Below, in pieces: positions 63,579 to 64,000 of a stretch of 64,000 bases of DNA. Made by a program: the position numbers and the translations under genes. This stretch comes from Nocardia sienata NBRC 100364. Its GTDB lineage: Bacteria; Actinomycetota; Actinomycetes; Mycobacteriales; Mycobacteriaceae. The notes under the pieces were generated by a model. It saw only the letters and a list, made by a program, of their open reading frames with translations. It ran no database searches and was not told the origin of the DNA. How positions within the stretch are numbered: the first letter of the stretch is position 1; every line of letters starts with the position of its first letter. The stretch spans positions 62,001-126,000 of the forward strand of contig NZ_BDBX01000029.1 in NCBI RefSeq assembly GCF_001613205.1, in the 5' to 3' direction.

Positions 63579-63898
63579 GTACTCACCTCGGCGACCAGCT
63601 GGCAGGGCCCGGCCGGAGGTGACCACACTTTCGTCGGGGGCGCACAGCCCCGACAGTCCAGCGGTGGTCCATCGAGCAAGTGTCCCAGACTGTTCAAATC
63701 TCCGCATAGTGGACAGATCCGGCGTGCAGGTACCCGCCGGTATAGCCCCCAAGACGGCACCGGCGATGCTCGGCACCGGGGGCGTCGAGGAACACCTCGG
63801 CGGACAACCGGAGCCGCCCGTAGGTGGCGGCGCTCCCCAACGCTGCGCAGCGACCGATCATCATCCGCCGGGTAACGTCGACGACCGGCGGGAAACGC
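63579..63898. other. Leader of the hydrolase/partner locus, no gene called
   Basis: A minus-strand frame here contains CPLCGDLNSLGHLLDGPPLDCRGC (63630-63705 region), a C-x2-C...C-x2-C zinc-ribbon-like pattern, but it runs through the hydrolase ribosome binding site and ends without family resemblance. It most likely holds the promoter of the locus. Confidence 0.4.
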
Positions 63899-63932
63899 GC
63901 GAAGGACCCGAGCCGAGGCTCGGGTCCTTCGC
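63899..63932 (-). terminator. Hairpin terminator of the gene entering from the right edge
   Basis: A near-perfect stem (GCGAAGGACCCGAGC at 63899-63913 with GCTCGGGTCCTTCGC at 63918-63932) lies 43 bases beyond the leftward stop at 63975. Confidence 0.75.
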
Positions 63933-63974
63933 TGCGTTATGGGATCCCGGATCGGCGAACCGTCCGGGATCTGC

Positions 63975-64000
63975 TCACCAGGAGCTCTTGTGCACGCCCG
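63975..64000 (-). CDS. C-terminal end of a gene truncated by the window edge (...GVHKSSW)
   Basis: The last 26 bases read leftward as GVHKSSW followed by TGA, in the same frame and with the same codons as the end of the MFS-Ig fusion (EVHKSSW). The identity runs for 23 bases (63973-63995 versus 51594-51616). It is very probably the 3' end of a second transporter or of another protein sharing this C-terminal tag. Confidence 0.6.

Noticed and set aside
63497..63760. Minus-strand frame with CPLCGDL...CRGC
   Set aside because: It overlaps the start of hydrolase 2 in another frame, has no convincing start and does not continue into a domain. Could be revisited if conserved.

Overview
The window is chromosomal DNA of a high-GC mycolic-acid actinomycete, most likely Nocardia or a close relative. 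The evidence is the very GC-rich coding sequence, a complete ESX-4 type VII secretion locus beside the truA-rplQ-rpoA ribosomal block, the mycobacterial-type order lpqU-eno-ftsB-DUF501-ppx, an F420/LLM-type oxidoreductase and many GTG starts with ATGA/GTGA stop-start overlaps. No phage, insertion sequence or CRISPR array was recognised.

Layout. 1-6.8 kb: a truncated serine hydrolase, a drug-efflux-type MFS transporter, a short minus-strand operon with HypC-like and SIS (sugar isomerase) proteins but no hydrogenase, a TSUP transporter with a strong terminator, and an MDR-family oxidoreductase. 6.9-9.6 kb: a DUF6069-like membrane protein, a weakly coding and possibly decayed stretch, a small KOW/Tudor-like protein and a tRNA with anticodon UAA. 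9.0-12.6 kb: amino-acid and peptide transporters. 12.7-17.0 kb: ppx, DUF501, ftsB, eno and lpqU. 17.3-31.2 kb: ESX-4, with esxT, esxU, an Rv3446c-like protein and eccC4 in one minus-strand run; eccD4 and mycP4 divergent from them; an unrecognised 328-residue protein; eccB4; and eccE4. 31.3-34.1 kb: FMN reductase, MTA phosphorylase, a CsoR-type regulator with a visible operator, and an LLM oxidoreductase.

34.1-39.1 kb: truA, rplQ, rpoA, rpsD, rpsK, rpsM, rpmJ and infA, with an inverted pair of long palindromes flanking rpoA. 39.4-45.5 kb: an accessory block (EspI-like ATPase, DUF4254 protein, GntR regulator plus GNAT, MORN-repeat protein, dtd). 45.6-51.2 kb: map, adk, secY, rplO, rpmD, rpsE, rplR, rplF and rpsH; rplE and rpsN are not upstream of rpsH. 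51.6-58.8 kb: an unusual MFS transporter with Ig-like C-terminal repeats, a phosphodiesterase-type hydrolase, a TPM-domain protein, a methyltransferase and a small secreted protein.

59.2-63.6 kb: the most unusual locus, a tandem duplication of a two-gene unit made of a DUF1023-type alpha/beta hydrolase and a small partner protein of unknown family, all on the minus strand, with a small membrane protein after it. At the right edge a truncated gene ends in the same peptide (VHKSSW) as the Ig-repeat transporter 12 kb away. The clearest candidates for undescribed biology are the hydrolase/partner pairs, the 30-codon HypC-like peptide, the unknown ESX-4 neighbour and the transporter-Ig fusion.
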